From: JBBSQE01 sp038258095
GTDB lineage: Bacteria; Actinomycetota; Thermoleophilia; Solirubrobacterales; 70-9
DNA length: 15,539 nt
NCBI GenBank assembly: GCA_038258095.1
Contig: JBBSQE010000059.1
Location: 1-15,539 of the forward strand
Direction: 5' to 3'
Shown: positions 5,627 to 12,785 of the stretch, in pieces
How the letters are laid out: the number at the start of each line of letters is the position of its first letter
Numbering within the stretch: the stretch's first letter is position 1
Translations under genes and position numbers: made by a program
Notes under the pieces: model-generated
What the model was told of the DNA's origin: nothing
Database searches by the model: none
What the model saw: the letters and a program-made list of their open reading frames with translations, nothing else

Positions 5627-6169
5627 CTACTTCACCGTGACGGTGCCGTTCATGAACGCGTGGAAGAGGCAGATGTACTTGAAGGTGCCCGGCTTGTCGA
5701 ACTTGACGGTCTTCGACTCTCCCTTGCTGAGGGTGCCGGTATCGAAGCCGCTTCCACCCGGTGACTGGGTCGCCGTGTGGTCGGCGTCGTCGGAGTTCGT
5801 CCATGTGACCGAGTCGCCGGCCTTGATCGTGACGTCCTTGGGCGCATAGTCGAAGTCGACGATCTCGACCTTCCCGGCGCCTGCGGGCGCGGCGGCTCCA
5901 GCCGAGCCGCCGTTCGAAGGCGGCTTCGTCACCGGCGTGGTCTGAGAGGGAGTCGTGGTGGAAGGCGAGCCCGCCGCGGGCGTCGTCTCGGGCGTGGCAC
6001 TGGACGGCGGCGGCGTCGCGTTCACGACGGACTCGGTGGTCGTCCCCCTGTCGTCGGTCCCACCGCAGCCGGCGATCCCGAGAGCTGCGACACAGGCGAG
6101 CGCCAGGCCGGTCCGCCGGACGCTTACGACCCGGGGAAGTCCTCCTGAAACGGATGTCAATGCCTTCAT
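5627..6169 (-). CDS. Plastocyanin-like blue copper lipoprotein
   Basis: The 180-residue precursor has a positively charged N-terminus (VRRTGLALACVAALGIAGC) with a lipobox IAGC, so Cys35 should be lipidated after signal peptidase II cleavage. A Thr/Pro/Ser-rich tether (about 40-98) puts the copper domain away from the membrane. Residues about 100-180 form a cupredoxin fold: VEIVDFDYAPKDVTIKAGDS, WTNSDDADHT, and KYICLFHAFMNGTVTV. The type 1 copper ligands are all there: His131, Cys167, His170 and Met173. Such proteins shuttle electrons outside the cell; the redox partner is not in this window. An AAGGAGAG ribosome site lies about 6-8 nt before the ATG. It is divergent from the uracil-DNA glycosylase gene. 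Azurin- or amicyanin-like annotations would be equivalent at this resolution. Confidence 0.9.
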   Translation of the reverse strand: MKALTSVSGGLPRVVSVRRTGLALACVAALGIAGCGGTDDRGTTTESVVNATPPPSSATPETTPAAGSPSTTTPSQTTPVTKPPSNGGSAGAAAPAGAGKVEIVDFDYAPKDVTIKAGDSVTWTNSDDADHTATQSPGGSGFDTGTLSKGESKTVKFDKPGTFKYICLFHAFMNGTVTVK

Positions 6170-6263
6170 CGCAAGCTCTCCTTCTCGTGACTCGTCAGTG
6201 GACCTGATGCCACCCTATGCCCATCTCTACTCGGATTCCCGCCAACCGGTTCACTTCAGGGGG

Positions 6264-6959
6264 ATGACCGAGGGAAACGAGCACCTCGCAGATCTCGCGG
6301 AACGAGTCCACGGGTGCCGGCGCTGTCCGCGCCTGGTGAACTGGCGGGAGGCCTGCGCCGCTGACCCGCCGAAGCGCTTCCGGGGTCAGAGCTACTGGGC
6401 GAAGCCGCTGAGTGGACTCGGTGATCCCCGCGCCTCCGTGGTGATCGTCGGCCTCGCACCCGCCGCCCACGGCGGCAACCGCACCGGCCGCTTCTTCACG
6501 GGCGATCGCTCCGGCGACTGGCTCTTCGCCTCACTTCACCGCACCGGCTTCGCCAATCAGGCCCAGTCGGTCAGCGCGGACGACGGGCTGCGCCTGACCG
6601 GCGTCTTCGTGACGGCTGTGAACCGCTGTCCCCCGCCGCAGAACCGGCCGACGCCGGCGGAGCGCGACAACTGCCTTCCCTTTCTCGAGGAGGAGTTGCG
6701 CCTGCTCGAGCGCGCCCGGGTGATCGTGGCGCTCGGGAGCTTCGGTTGGGACGGGGCCCTCCGCGCGCTGAGGAACCTCGGCACGGCAGTTCCACGGCCG
6801 AAGCCGCGGTTCGGCCACGCGACCGAGGCCGGGGTCGGCCTCTACACCCTCCTCGGCTGCTTTCACCCCAGCCAGCAAAACACGTTCACAGGTCGGCTGA
6901 CGGAGTCGATGATCGACGGAGTGTTCGAGCGGGCGAGAGCGCTCGCCGCCGAGCAGTAG
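6264..6959 (+). CDS. Uracil-DNA glycosylase, family 5 (UDGb)
   Basis: The 231-residue enzyme removes uracil and other deaminated bases from DNA as the first step of base-excision repair. The iron-sulfur cysteines of family 4/5 are present: C18-x2-C21 in HGCRRCPRL, then C122 and C137 spaced by 14 residues. Motif A is GLAPAAHGGNRTGRFFTGD (63-81), where family 5 has Ala in place of the Asp/Asn used by other families. Motif B is HPSQQNTFTGR (201-211). ATG 6264 is preferred because the family begins shortly before the first CxxC; AGGGGG touches the ATG, closer than usual for a ribosome site. An in-frame ATG at 6207 would add 19 residues without recognisable homology. The thioesterase gene follows after 11 nt, so the two are probably co-transcribed. 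Confidence 0.92.
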   Translation: MTEGNEHLADLAERVHGCRRCPRLVNWREACAADPPKRFRGQSYWAKPLSGLGDPRASVVIVGLAPAAHGGNRTGRFFTGDRSGDWLFASLHRTGFANQAQSVSADDGLRLTGVFVTAVNRCPPPQNRPTPAERDNCLPFLEEELRLLERARVIVALGSFGWDGALRALRNLGTAVPRPKPRFGHATEAGVGLYTLLGCFHPSQQNTFTGRLTESMIDGVFERARALAAEQ

Positions 6960-6970
6960 GGTCAGGCCTG

Positions 6971-7483
6971 ATGCCTGCCGAGCCCGAGCAGTCCCCCGCG
7001 CCTCGCCCGGCATCGGCCTCGGAGTCCCTCCTCGTCAAGTGGATGGGGATCACCGACGCGAACTCGGCCGGCTTCGTCCACGGTGGGACGGTCATGAAGA
7101 TGTGCGACGAGGCGGCGGGGATCGCGTCGGTCCGCCACTCGGGCGGCCGTGTCGTCACCGCCGCGATGGATCGCATGACCTTCCTGCACGCGATCCACAT
7201 CGGCCAGCTCGTGACCTGCCGCGCCCGCGTCAACGCCGCATGGCGCACCTCGATGGAGGTCGGCGTGCGGGTCGAGGCCGAAAACCCACGGACCGGCGAG
7301 ACCCACCACACCTCCACCGCCTACCTGACGATGGTCGCCGTCGACGAGGACGGGAGGCCGACCGTCATCCCGCCCCTCGTCATCGAGGGCGAGACTGAGA
7401 TCCGGCGCCAGCGCGAGGCCGAGCTGCGCCGCGCCAACCGGTTGAGCGAGCGCGATCAGATCCTCGGGAACCGCAGTTCCTGA
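6971..7483 (+). CDS. Acyl-CoA thioesterase, hotdog fold (YciA/BFIT-like)
   Basis: This 170-residue single-domain hotdog protein is of the acyl-CoA hydrolase type, which releases free fatty acid and CoA from acyl-CoA in the cytoplasm. The catalytic stretch reads NSAGFVHGGTVMKMCDEAAG (31-50), with HGG and the acidic Asp46 on the central helix. The substrate-side strand VTAAMDRMTFLHAIHIGQLV (62-81) and RTSMEVGVRVEAENPRTGE (92-110) are typical of the family. The C-terminal helix (about 143-162) is highly charged. The ATG is 11 nt after the uracil-DNA glycosylase stop, with a weak AGG about 5 nt upstream, which suggests one transcript; a functional link is not obvious. Chain-length preference cannot be read. 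Confidence 0.9.
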   Translation: MPAEPEQSPAPRPASASESLLVKWMGITDANSAGFVHGGTVMKMCDEAAGIASVRHSGGRVVTAAMDRMTFLHAIHIGQLVTCRARVNAAWRTSMEVGVRVEAENPRTGETHHTSTAYLTMVAVDEDGRPTVIPPLVIEGETEIRRQREAELRRANRLSERDQILGNRSS

Positions 7484-7565
7484 CCCTCAGCTCATCTGGC
7501 GTCGTGCGACGGAACCGCCGCCGCCCGCACGTCCCCCGCCCTACCGCGCCCACCGCCCCCCGCCC

Positions 7566-7571
7566 TACAAT
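7566..7571 (+). promoter_or_regulatory. -10 box of the tRNA-Thr gene
   Basis: TACAAT matches the sigma-70 -10 consensus at five of six positions and would start transcription near 7578, about 5 nt before the mature tRNA. The expected -35 position (around 7543-7548) is GC-rich and does not match. CCCCCGCCCTAC occurs at 7533-7544 and again at 7557-7568, the second copy running into the box. Confidence 0.5.
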
Positions 7572-7582
7572 GAGCGCCGTCC

Positions 7583-7655
7583 GCCGACGTAGCTCAGCTG
7601 GTAGAGCACTTCACTCGTAATGAAGGGGTCCCCGGTTCGACTCCGGGCGTCGGCT
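7583..7655 (+). tRNA. tRNA-Thr (anticodon CGU)
   Basis: A complete 73-nt cloverleaf: acceptor GCCGACG (7583-7589) with CGTCGGC (7648-7654) and discriminator T; D arm GCTC-AGCTGGTA-GAGC; anticodon stem CTTCA/TGAAG enclosing CTCGTAA with anticodon CGT; variable GGGTC; T arm CCCGG-TTCGACT-CCGGG. CCA is not encoded. It ends 2 nt before the stop codon of the convergent membrane-protein gene. Confidence 0.96.
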
Positions 7656-7657
7656 TA

Positions 7658-8413
7658 CTACTTCTCGGCTCCGGTGGGCCGTCCGCCGATCGCGTTGAAG
7701 AACGACTCACGGAAGCGGTTCGCCCTTGAATCCGGTGGAAAGCGGCGGTCCGCCCTCGCGACCTTGTCCTCCGAGTAGAAGCGCCTGCCCCACGGCGATT
7801 TCGGCTTGCCCAGGCGGAGCACACCCCAGAAGCCGAGCAGCGGAACGAAGACCGAGAGCGCGCCGAGCCCGATCCGGCCCTTCATGAACGTAATCGAGGA
7901 CAGCACCAGCGCCTGCCCGGCCACGATCGCGGTGCCGAGGATCGATGTCGCTTCGTCCAAGCCGAACGGCGTGCCCCCGAGAACGACGAGCGCCATGAAC
8001 GCGAAGACCATGACGACAGCGTCGAGAGATTCGCGTCCCTCCTGTGCCCAATAGACGTCCTCGAGGTTCACCCAGAGCGCGAACTCGTCGAAGGTGAGGC
8101 CGGCGCCGATCCCGAAGCCGATGGCGGCGACCTGAAACCACGGGGAGACCGGAGTCGAGAGGGCGAACGCCGCGAAGCCTGCCGCGAGCATCAGCGAGAT
8201 CCCCCAGACGAGGTGGTGGAGGTGGAGGCCGGAGCTCGTCTCGACCGACCCGGGCCACCACAAGACCTCAGCGCGGTTCATCCGCGCGCTGGTCCGGATG
8301 AAAAGGAACGACACGAGGAAGGCCAGGAGGACGAGAAACGCCGCCCCGCGCCCTGGCGCGGACGACTCTCCGAACGGATCGACCAGCGAGGAGACGAGGA
8401 CGGGCGAGGTCAC
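7658..8413 (-). CDS. Conserved actinobacterial multipass membrane protein with HxHH motif, unknown function
   Basis: This 251-residue protein has about six hydrophobic segments (near 24-40, 68-86, 93-108, 131-147, 155-172 and 181-199) and a basic cytosolic-looking C-terminus. Two polar clusters are striking in a membrane protein: LHLHHLVWG (63-71), and GLTFDEFALWVNLEDVYW (105-122) followed by EGRESLDAV. I recognise this combination from uncharacterised integral membrane proteins of Actinomycetota. The His and acidic residues at membrane edges could bind metal or act in catalysis, but that is inference. It starts with GTG without a Shine-Dalgarno. TAACAT (plus-strand positions 8424-8429) lies 10 nt upstream and may be a -10 box giving a very short leader. 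It is convergent with tRNA-Thr and divergent from the GNAT gene. Confidence 0.8.
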   Translation of the reverse strand: MTSPVLVSSLVDPFGESSAPGRGAAFLVLLAFLVSFLFIRTSARMNRAEVLWWPGSVETSSGLHLHHLVWGISLMLAAGFAAFALSTPVSPWFQVAAIGFGIGAGLTFDEFALWVNLEDVYWAQEGRESLDAVVMVFAFMALVVLGGTPFGLDEATSILGTAIVAGQALVLSSITFMKGRIGLGALSVFVPLLGFWGVLRLGKPKSPWGRRFYSEDKVARADRRFPPDSRANRFRESFFNAIGGRPTGAEK

Positions 8414-8484
8414 GGCCGGACGGATGTTAGGCGGAGCCGTGTCGGGCCTTGACGCCGAGCGCCTCGCTTGAATTGCGTGCCGAG

Positions 8485-8997
8485 ATGAGTGAGGGCGCGA
8501 AATACATGGTCGCCGAGGCTGGACGCGAGGGAATCGACCGGGTCGAAGACCTGTGGGGATCGCTGGTCGAAGCCCACCGCGACGTGATCGATGGTGCCTG
8601 GCCTGTCCGGTCGGCCCCGGACGCCTGGAGCAGGCGTCGCGCCCAGTACGAAACGTGGATCGCAGACGGAAGCGGGACGCTGCTGCTCGCGGTCCCCGCG
8701 GATGACCCCGGGGGCCCGACGGCCGGCTACGCGATGGTCACCGTCCACCCCGCCGGCCCGAGCTGGGATCTCGGGGACCGGGTCGGCGAGCTCGAGACTC
8801 TCGTCGTCGCCGAGGATGCCCGCGGCACCGGCGTTGGCACGCTCCTGATCAGGGCGGCGCGAGACCTCCTGCGCGAGAAGGGCGCGAAGTTCTGGTCGGT
8901 GGCGGTCGTCGAGGCGAACGACGGCGCGACCCGCCTCTACGAGCACGAGGGCTTCCGTCCCTATTACCGGTCGATGCTGGCCGAGATCGACGAATAG
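8485..8997 (+). CDS. GNAT family N-acetyltransferase
   Basis: The 170-residue protein has a GNAT fold and should transfer an acetyl group from acetyl-CoA to an amine; the substrate is not identifiable. Seen in order: an N-terminal helix pair (DRVEDLWGSLVEAHRDV, about 18-34), the strand GTLLLAVPAD (64-73), AGYAMVTVHPAG (80-91), ELETLVVAEDARGTGVGTLL (102-121) with the CoA pyrophosphate loop R/Q-x-x-G-x-G/A as RGTGVG, and the C-terminal motif VVEANDGATRLYEHEGF (141-157). The start is uncertain. ATG 8485 has no ribosome site; ATG 8506 has GAGGG 10 nt upstream and would give 163 residues; an upstream TTG at 8449 is unlikely. It is divergent from the membrane-protein gene, with about 70 bp between starts. 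Confidence 0.85.
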   Translation: MSEGAKYMVAEAGREGIDRVEDLWGSLVEAHRDVIDGAWPVRSAPDAWSRRRAQYETWIADGSGTLLLAVPADDPGGPTAGYAMVTVHPAGPSWDLGDRVGELETLVVAEDARGTGVGTLLIRAARDLLREKGAKFWSVAVVEANDGATRLYEHEGFRPYYRSMLAEIDE

Positions 8998-9015
8998 CGG
9001 GGTCAGATCTGTTCA

Positions 9016-9032
9016 GTCTCGCTATGCGAGAC
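9016..9032. terminator. Hairpin between convergent GNAT and response-regulator genes
   Basis: GTCTCGC-TAT-GCGAGAC is a perfect 7-bp stem with a 3-nt loop, lying 18 nt after the GNAT stop and 24 nt after the response-regulator stop on the other strand. There is no T tract on either side, as in the I-shaped terminators proposed for high-GC Gram-positives. A bidirectional terminator is the simplest reading. Confidence 0.55.
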
Positions 9033-9056
9033 AAACACGACAACTCGGTCCCCGCC

Positions 9057-9755
9057 CTACGCCTCGGAAAACTTGTAGCCGACGCCCCGCACGGTGAGGA
9101 CCAGCTCCGGATGCTGGGGGTCGCGCTCGACCTTTTGGCGCAGATTCGAGATGTGGACGTCGCAGGCACGCTCGTCGCCGTCGAACTCCGTCTGCCAGAG
9201 CTCCTCCATGATCTGGCTGCGCGCGAAGACCTCACCCGGGCGGCCGGCCAGGAGGCGCAGGAGCTGGAACTCGGAGCGGGTGAGGTTGATCTGATCGCCG
9301 CGGACCGAGGCGAGGTGGCGGACGAGGTCGATGGTGACGGGGCCCGAGTCGATCCGGGTCGCCTCGCCGACCGGCGAACGGTCGAGCTCGCGGCGCCGAA
9401 GCTGGGCGCGCACGCGCCCGAGCAGCTCACGGACCGAGAAGGGCTTGGTCACATAGTCGTCGGCGCCGACCTCGAGGCCGACTACCTTGTCGACCTCGGC
9501 GTCCTTGGCGGTGAGGATGATGATCGGCACCGCGCTGCGTGACCGGACCTCGCGGCAGATGTCGAGGCCGCTCGGGCCCGGCATCATGATGTCGAGGATC
9601 AGGAGGTCGAAGTTGACCTCGTCGACGAGCTTCGACTCGGCATCCGTCCCGTCGACCGCGGCGGTGACGTCGAAGCCCTCCTGCGTCAATGCGTAGCCGA
9701 CAGAGTCCCGCACCGAGGGCTCGTCGTCGGCGATAAGAATTCGTCCGCTGCTCAT
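9057..9755 (-). CDS. OmpR/PhoB-family response regulator
   Basis: The 232-residue protein has a receiver domain (1-120) with all switch residues: acidic pair Asp10/Asp11, phospho-acceptor Asp55 in LLILDIMMPG, Thr82 in IIILTAKD, and Lys104 in YVTKPFS. A winged-helix DNA-binding domain follows (about 130-230): INLTRSEFQLLRLLAGRPGE, the recognition-helix region CDVHISNLRQKVE, and the wing TVRGVGYKF. It should dimerise on phosphorylation and bind tandem sites. The kinase gene lies directly upstream on the same strand with 16 nt between, so they form one two-component operon. The genes regulated cannot be deduced. It starts at an ATG preceded by purine-rich AGAAGAG. Confidence 0.96.
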   Translation of the reverse strand: MSSGRILIADDEPSVRDSVGYALTQEGFDVTAAVDGTDAESKLVDEVNFDLLILDIMMPGPSGLDICREVRSRSAVPIIILTAKDAEVDKVVGLEVGADDYVTKPFSVRELLGRVRAQLRRRELDRSPVGEATRIDSGPVTIDLVRHLASVRGDQINLTRSEFQLLRLLAGRPGEVFARSQIMEELWQTEFDGDERACDVHISNLRQKVERDPQHPELVLTVRGVGYKFSEA

Positions 9756-9771
9756 CTGCTCTTCTGTCCTC

Positions 9772-11547
9772 TCATGCGACTGGTGTGGGGCTCGGGTGCT
9801 TGTAGGGCAGTCGGACCCAAAACGTGCTGCCCTGGCCCTCGACGGAGTTCGCGCCGATCTGGCCGCCCATCACGCTGACCATGCGCCGGGCTATCGCCAA
9901 GCCTAGGCCGAAACCCTCCTGCGTACGTGTCTCGGTGCGCCGGTAGAAACGCTCGAAGATGCGCTCGATCTCCGCCGCGGGGATTCCCGTCCCTGTATCC
10001 ATGACCTCCAGGACGACCTCGTTCTCCCCATCCCGGTGCGCCCGGATCGCCACCGAGCCGGGCGCGAGTGTGTTCTTGAAGGCGTTCTCCACCAGGCCGA
10101 TCAGCACCTGGCGCAGGAGGGTCGGGTCCCCCGCCGCTGCCAGGTCCGCCTCCACGTCGAGGATCAGATCGATGCCCTTGGGCGCCGTCACCGCATTGGC
10201 GACGTCGCGCGTCGCGACGGCGACGTCGACGACCTCGGCCTCGGCGACGCCGAGCGTCTCGACCCGGGCGAGGGTGAGCAGGCCCTGGATCAGACGCGCC
10301 ATCCGCTCGGAGTCCTCCGCGAGCCGTGTCAGGAAGTGGTCGCGGGCCTCGGGATCGTCCTTGGCGCCATCGCGCAGGACCTCGACCGCGCTCGAGATTC
10401 CCGCGAGCGGGTTGCGCAGTTCGTGTGCGGCATTGGAGACGAAATCGCGCTCCGCGAACTCGCGGCGCATCTCATCGGTGCGATCGCGCGCAACGGCGAG
10501 GACCGCTCCCTCAGCGGGCAGATCCCGCGCCTGGATCGCGAAGGCCCGGTCGCCGATGCGGAGAGCCGGATGCGCCGCGAAGCCGATCTCGGCAGCTCGG
10601 TGGAGGACGGGCAGCGCCGCCTCGGGAGCGGTCTCCGAATCGCCGAGGAGCTCCTTCGCGGCCGTGTTCGTGAAGCGCACCCGATCCTCGGTGTCGACGA
10701 CCATCACCGAGTCTCCGAGGCCGTCGAAGATCGCGGTGAGCTTGTCGCGATCGGCGGTGAGCACGCCGAAGCTCTCCTTCAGCGACACCCGCATCGTCTC
10801 GAGCGCGCGGGCGAGATCACCGACCTCGTCGCGTCCCGACACCTGGAGCTGTACATCGAAGTCCCCGGCCGCGAGCTCGCGCGCCCCGGATGCGAGCCGC
10901 TTGATCCGGTGGGCGACGACGCTGGCCACGATGATGCCGGCGAGCATGCCGATCAGGACCGCAATCAGCAGCGCCCGCAGACTGTCGTTTCGCAGCTGGT
11001 CAATGGCGCCCTGGAGGACCTGCGTGCGCGAGTAGCTCCCCAGCACTGCCCCGGTGATCACCGCCTGCTGGTACACCGGTGCGGAAACAACGAACACCTC
11101 CCCGCCGGCGCGTTTCGAGATGAACCTGCGGCCCTCGAGAGCGGCGTTGATCGCGGCGCTCCGCTCGCTGATCTCGTTCAGCGCCGTGCCGGGCGGAAGC
11201 GGGGCAAGCAGGCGCCCGGCCGAATCGAAGTACCAGGCCCTGAACCCGGTGTCCTGGGCGCCGGCGATCACATCCTGCGGGTCGCCTTTCCTGGCCCCCA
11301 CCCGGTCGGCGAGGCTGATCGTCCGGCCGACCGCGAGCTCCTCCGCCCGGTCAGACAGCGCGGTCTCCGAAGAGTTGATGACGATCAGGTAGACAACGGC
11401 CGCGGTGATCAGGCCGACCGCTGCGAACGAAGCGGCGAGCCAGAGGCGCATCCCGACCCGCGGGCCGGCACGCTCACCGGAACCCGACCCGATCACCTGG
11501 CGAAGTCTCTGAGCCACCTGAGGTTTATTAGCAGGAAGCAGCGACAT
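9772..11547 (-). CDS. Sensor histidine kinase (TM-sensor-TM-HAMP-PAS-HisKA-HATPase)
   Basis: From ATG 11545-11547 the protein has 591 residues. Membrane helix 1 spans about 34-57 and helix 2 about 191-212; between them lies an extracytoplasmic sensor of about 130 residues (GFRAWYFDSAGRLLAPLPPG; EVFVVSAPVY) resembling a single Cache domain. A HAMP linker (213-265, GRDEVGDLARALETM), a PAS domain (about 266-355, AIFDGLGDSVMVVDTEDRVR), a HisKA domain with phospho-acceptor His375 in NAAHELRNPL, and a HATPase domain follow. The HATPase domain carries the N box LVENAFKN, G1 DTGTGIP, F box FERFYRR and G2 GFGLGLAI. The kinase looks intact. The longest possible frame begins at 11799, but its N-terminus runs antisense through the glycosyltransferase gene and is unconserved. 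ATG 11562 is an alternative start. The gene precedes its response regulator, the reverse of the usual order. Confidence 0.93.
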   Translation of the reverse strand: MSLLPANKPQVAQRLRQVIGSGSGERAGPRVGMRLWLAASFAAVGLITAAVVYLIVINSSETALSDRAEELAVGRTISLADRVGARKGDPQDVIAGAQDTGFRAWYFDSAGRLLAPLPPGTALNEISERSAAINAALEGRRFISKRAGGEVFVVSAPVYQQAVITGAVLGSYSRTQVLQGAIDQLRNDSLRALLIAVLIGMLAGIIVASVVAHRIKRLASGARELAAGDFDVQLQVSGRDEVGDLARALETMRVSLKESFGVLTADRDKLTAIFDGLGDSVMVVDTEDRVRFTNTAAKELLGDSETAPEAALPVLHRAAEIGFAAHPALRIGDRAFAIQARDLPAEGAVLAVARDRTDEMRREFAERDFVSNAAHELRNPLAGISSAVEVLRDGAKDDPEARDHFLTRLAEDSERMARLIQGLLTLARVETLGVAEAEVVDVAVATRDVANAVTAPKGIDLILDVEADLAAAGDPTLLRQVLIGLVENAFKNTLAPGSVAIRAHRDGENEVVLEVMDTGTGIPAAEIERIFERFYRRTETRTQEGFGLGLAIARRMVSVMGGQIGANSVEGQGSTFWVRLPYKHPSPTPVA

Positions 11548-11608
11548 CCCCCGACGGAGCATTCGCGTCAGGGGCCATGCAGGGAGCGGGGATCGGGGGC
11601 CGCCGTGG

Positions 11609-11614
11609 AACAAT
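11609..11614 (+). promoter_or_regulatory. Possible -10 box for the glycosyltransferase operon, leaderless geometry
   Basis: AACAAT (4 of 6 to TATAAT) lies 6 nt before the GTG at 11621, so +1 would coincide with the start codon. There is no Shine-Dalgarno and no good -35. The call is weak. Confidence 0.3.
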
Positions 11615-11620
11615 CGCCCG

Positions 11621-12346
11621 GTGCGGACCCTCGTCTTCATACCCGCCTGGAACGAAGAGGACTCAGTCGTCGGCGTGATCGACGACGTGCGCCGGAGCAT
11701 TCCGGGCTCCGACATCCTCGTCGTCGACGATGGATCCCGTGACGCCACCACTGTCCGCGCGCGCCAGGCCGGAGCGATGGTCGCGGTCCTGCCCTTCAAC
11801 CAGGGTCTCGGTGCCGCGCTGCAGACCGGCTACCTGTACGCCTTTCGCGAGGGCTACGACTACTGCGCGCACCTCGACTCCGACGGTCAGCATCCTCCTG
11901 CCGAGGTGGCGCGCCTGCTCGATGAGGTGCGCTCCGGGCGGGCGGACCTCGCCATCGGCTCGCGATACGTCGACCCGGATTCCGCCGAGGAGGACGACTA
12001 CACGCCGACCTTCCTCCGACGCGTCGGCAGCGGAGTCTTCCGCTTCTTCCTCACACTCGCGACCCGGCAGCGCTTCACCGACACGACGAGCGGCATGCGC
12101 GCCGCCAACCGCCGCGTGATGGCGCTCTTCAGCGAGCGCTACTCCCCCGACTTTGCGGAGATCGAGTCCCTGCAGCGCGCCGTCCGCCAAGGTCTGACGG
12201 TCGAGGAGCTTCCGGTGCGGATGCTTCCCAGAGCCGAGGGGACGTCGTTCCTGACGCCGGTGAAGTCGACGTTCTTCATCTTCAAGAGCCTGATCGTGCT
12301 GCTCGTCGGGCGGTTCCGGCCCCGAAGCGCGGAGTACCTCGATTGA
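11621..12346 (+). CDS. Family 2 glycosyltransferase (dolichyl-phosphate mannose synthase-like)
   Basis: The 241-residue GT-A fold enzyme reads VFIPAWNEEDSVVGVIDDV (5-23), ILVVDDGSRDAT (32-43), FNQGLGAALQTGYLYA (59-74) and the metal-binding D-x-D in HLDSDGQH (84-91). DTTSGMRAANRRVM (154-167) is the acceptor-side motif of the DPM1/GtrB-like group. It should move a sugar from a nucleotide donor to a lipid carrier such as polyprenyl phosphate, or to an envelope acceptor. There are no membrane helices apart from a hydrophobic stretch FFIFKSLIVLLVG (218-230) that may attach it to the membrane. It starts with GTG, with no Shine-Dalgarno. The DUF2304 gene begins inside its stop codon, a pairing often seen for these enzymes, which supports a role in envelope glycan or lipid-linked sugar assembly. 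Confidence 0.9.
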   Translation: MRTLVFIPAWNEEDSVVGVIDDVRRSIPGSDILVVDDGSRDATTVRARQAGAMVAVLPFNQGLGAALQTGYLYAFREGYDYCAHLDSDGQHPPAEVARLLDEVRSGRADLAIGSRYVDPDSAEEDDYTPTFLRRVGSGVFRFFLTLATRQRFTDTTSGMRAANRRVMALFSERYSPDFAEIESLQRAVRQGLTVEELPVRMLPRAEGTSFLTPVKSTFFIFKSLIVLLVGRFRPRSAEYLD

Positions 12347-12774
12347 GCGCCGTGACCCTCGCCGCCGCCGCGGACCCGAGCGTCCGCCTCACTCCGCAGG
12401 CGCGGATCCTCGCCGCGATCATCGCCATCGCGTTCGTCGGGATGATCCTGGAGCTGATCCGCCGCCACCAGCTCCAGGAGCGCTTCAGCATCGTCTGGTT
12501 CCTGGCCGGCCTCGGCATGCTCGCCGGGGCAATGTTTCCGGGGCTGCTGGAGCTCGCCGCGAACATCATGGGCGTGCGGGACACCAACGTGGCGCTGTTC
12601 TCCATCGTGCTTCTCCTCCTCCTCGGCCTGGCCCTCAACTTCAGCGTGATCATCTCCCGCCAGGCCGAGCAGATCACCCGGCTGGCGCAGGAGTCAGCGC
12701 TGGAGAGGACCCGCGAGGAAAAGGCGGCTCCCGGCGCCCAGCCCGAAACGGCCGAGGAGCCCGACGAGACCTAG
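12343..12774 (+). CDS. DUF2304 small membrane protein
   Basis: The 143-residue protein has three predicted membrane segments (about 20-38, 48-70 and 82-103) in the DUF2304 pattern, with IRRHQLQERFSIVWFLAGLG and NVALFSIVLLLLLGLALNFS, and a charged, possibly coiled tail (about 108-143). The proposed start TTG at 12343 overlaps the glycosyltransferase stop (TTGA) and has GGAG 8 nt upstream, so translation is probably coupled. GTG 12352 is an alternative. DUF2304 proteins are commonly encoded next to GT2 enzymes and are thought to be membrane partners, but no activity is established. The gene converges with the esterase gene, 9 nt apart. Confidence 0.85.
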   Translation: MSAVTLAAAADPSVRLTPQARILAAIIAIAFVGMILELIRRHQLQERFSIVWFLAGLGMLAGAMFPGLLELAANIMGVRDTNVALFSIVLLLLLGLALNFSVIISRQAEQITRLAQESALERTREEKAAPGAQPETAEEPDET

Positions 12775-12785
12775 CCTCGGTTTCT
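12752..12785 (+). terminator. Weak hairpin at the end of the glycosyltransferase operon
   Basis: CCGAGG (12752-12757) and CCTCGG (12775-12780) can pair around a 17-nt loop and are followed by TTTCT. The stem is short and the loop long, so this is only a candidate. Confidence 0.25.

Noticed and set aside
5955..6263. N-terminal extension of the uracil-DNA glycosylase frame
   Set aside because: It runs antisense through the cupredoxin lipoprotein gene and has no family similarity.
7533..7568. Two CCCCCGCCCTAC copies before tRNA-Thr as a regulatory repeat
   Set aside because: Short C-rich words recur by chance at this base composition (a similar one lies near 9050), so only the -10 box is kept.
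8449..8477. TTGACG at 8449-8454 as the -35 of the GNAT gene
   Set aside because: No acceptable -10 box follows at 16-18 nt.
10036..11742. 568-residue plus-strand ORF opposite the histidine kinase
   Set aside because: Antisense shadow rich in Arg, Asp and His without domains, overlapping an intact kinase on the other strand.
11548..11799. 84-residue N-terminal extension of the histidine kinase
   Set aside because: It would overlap the glycosyltransferase start and is of low-complexity antisense composition.
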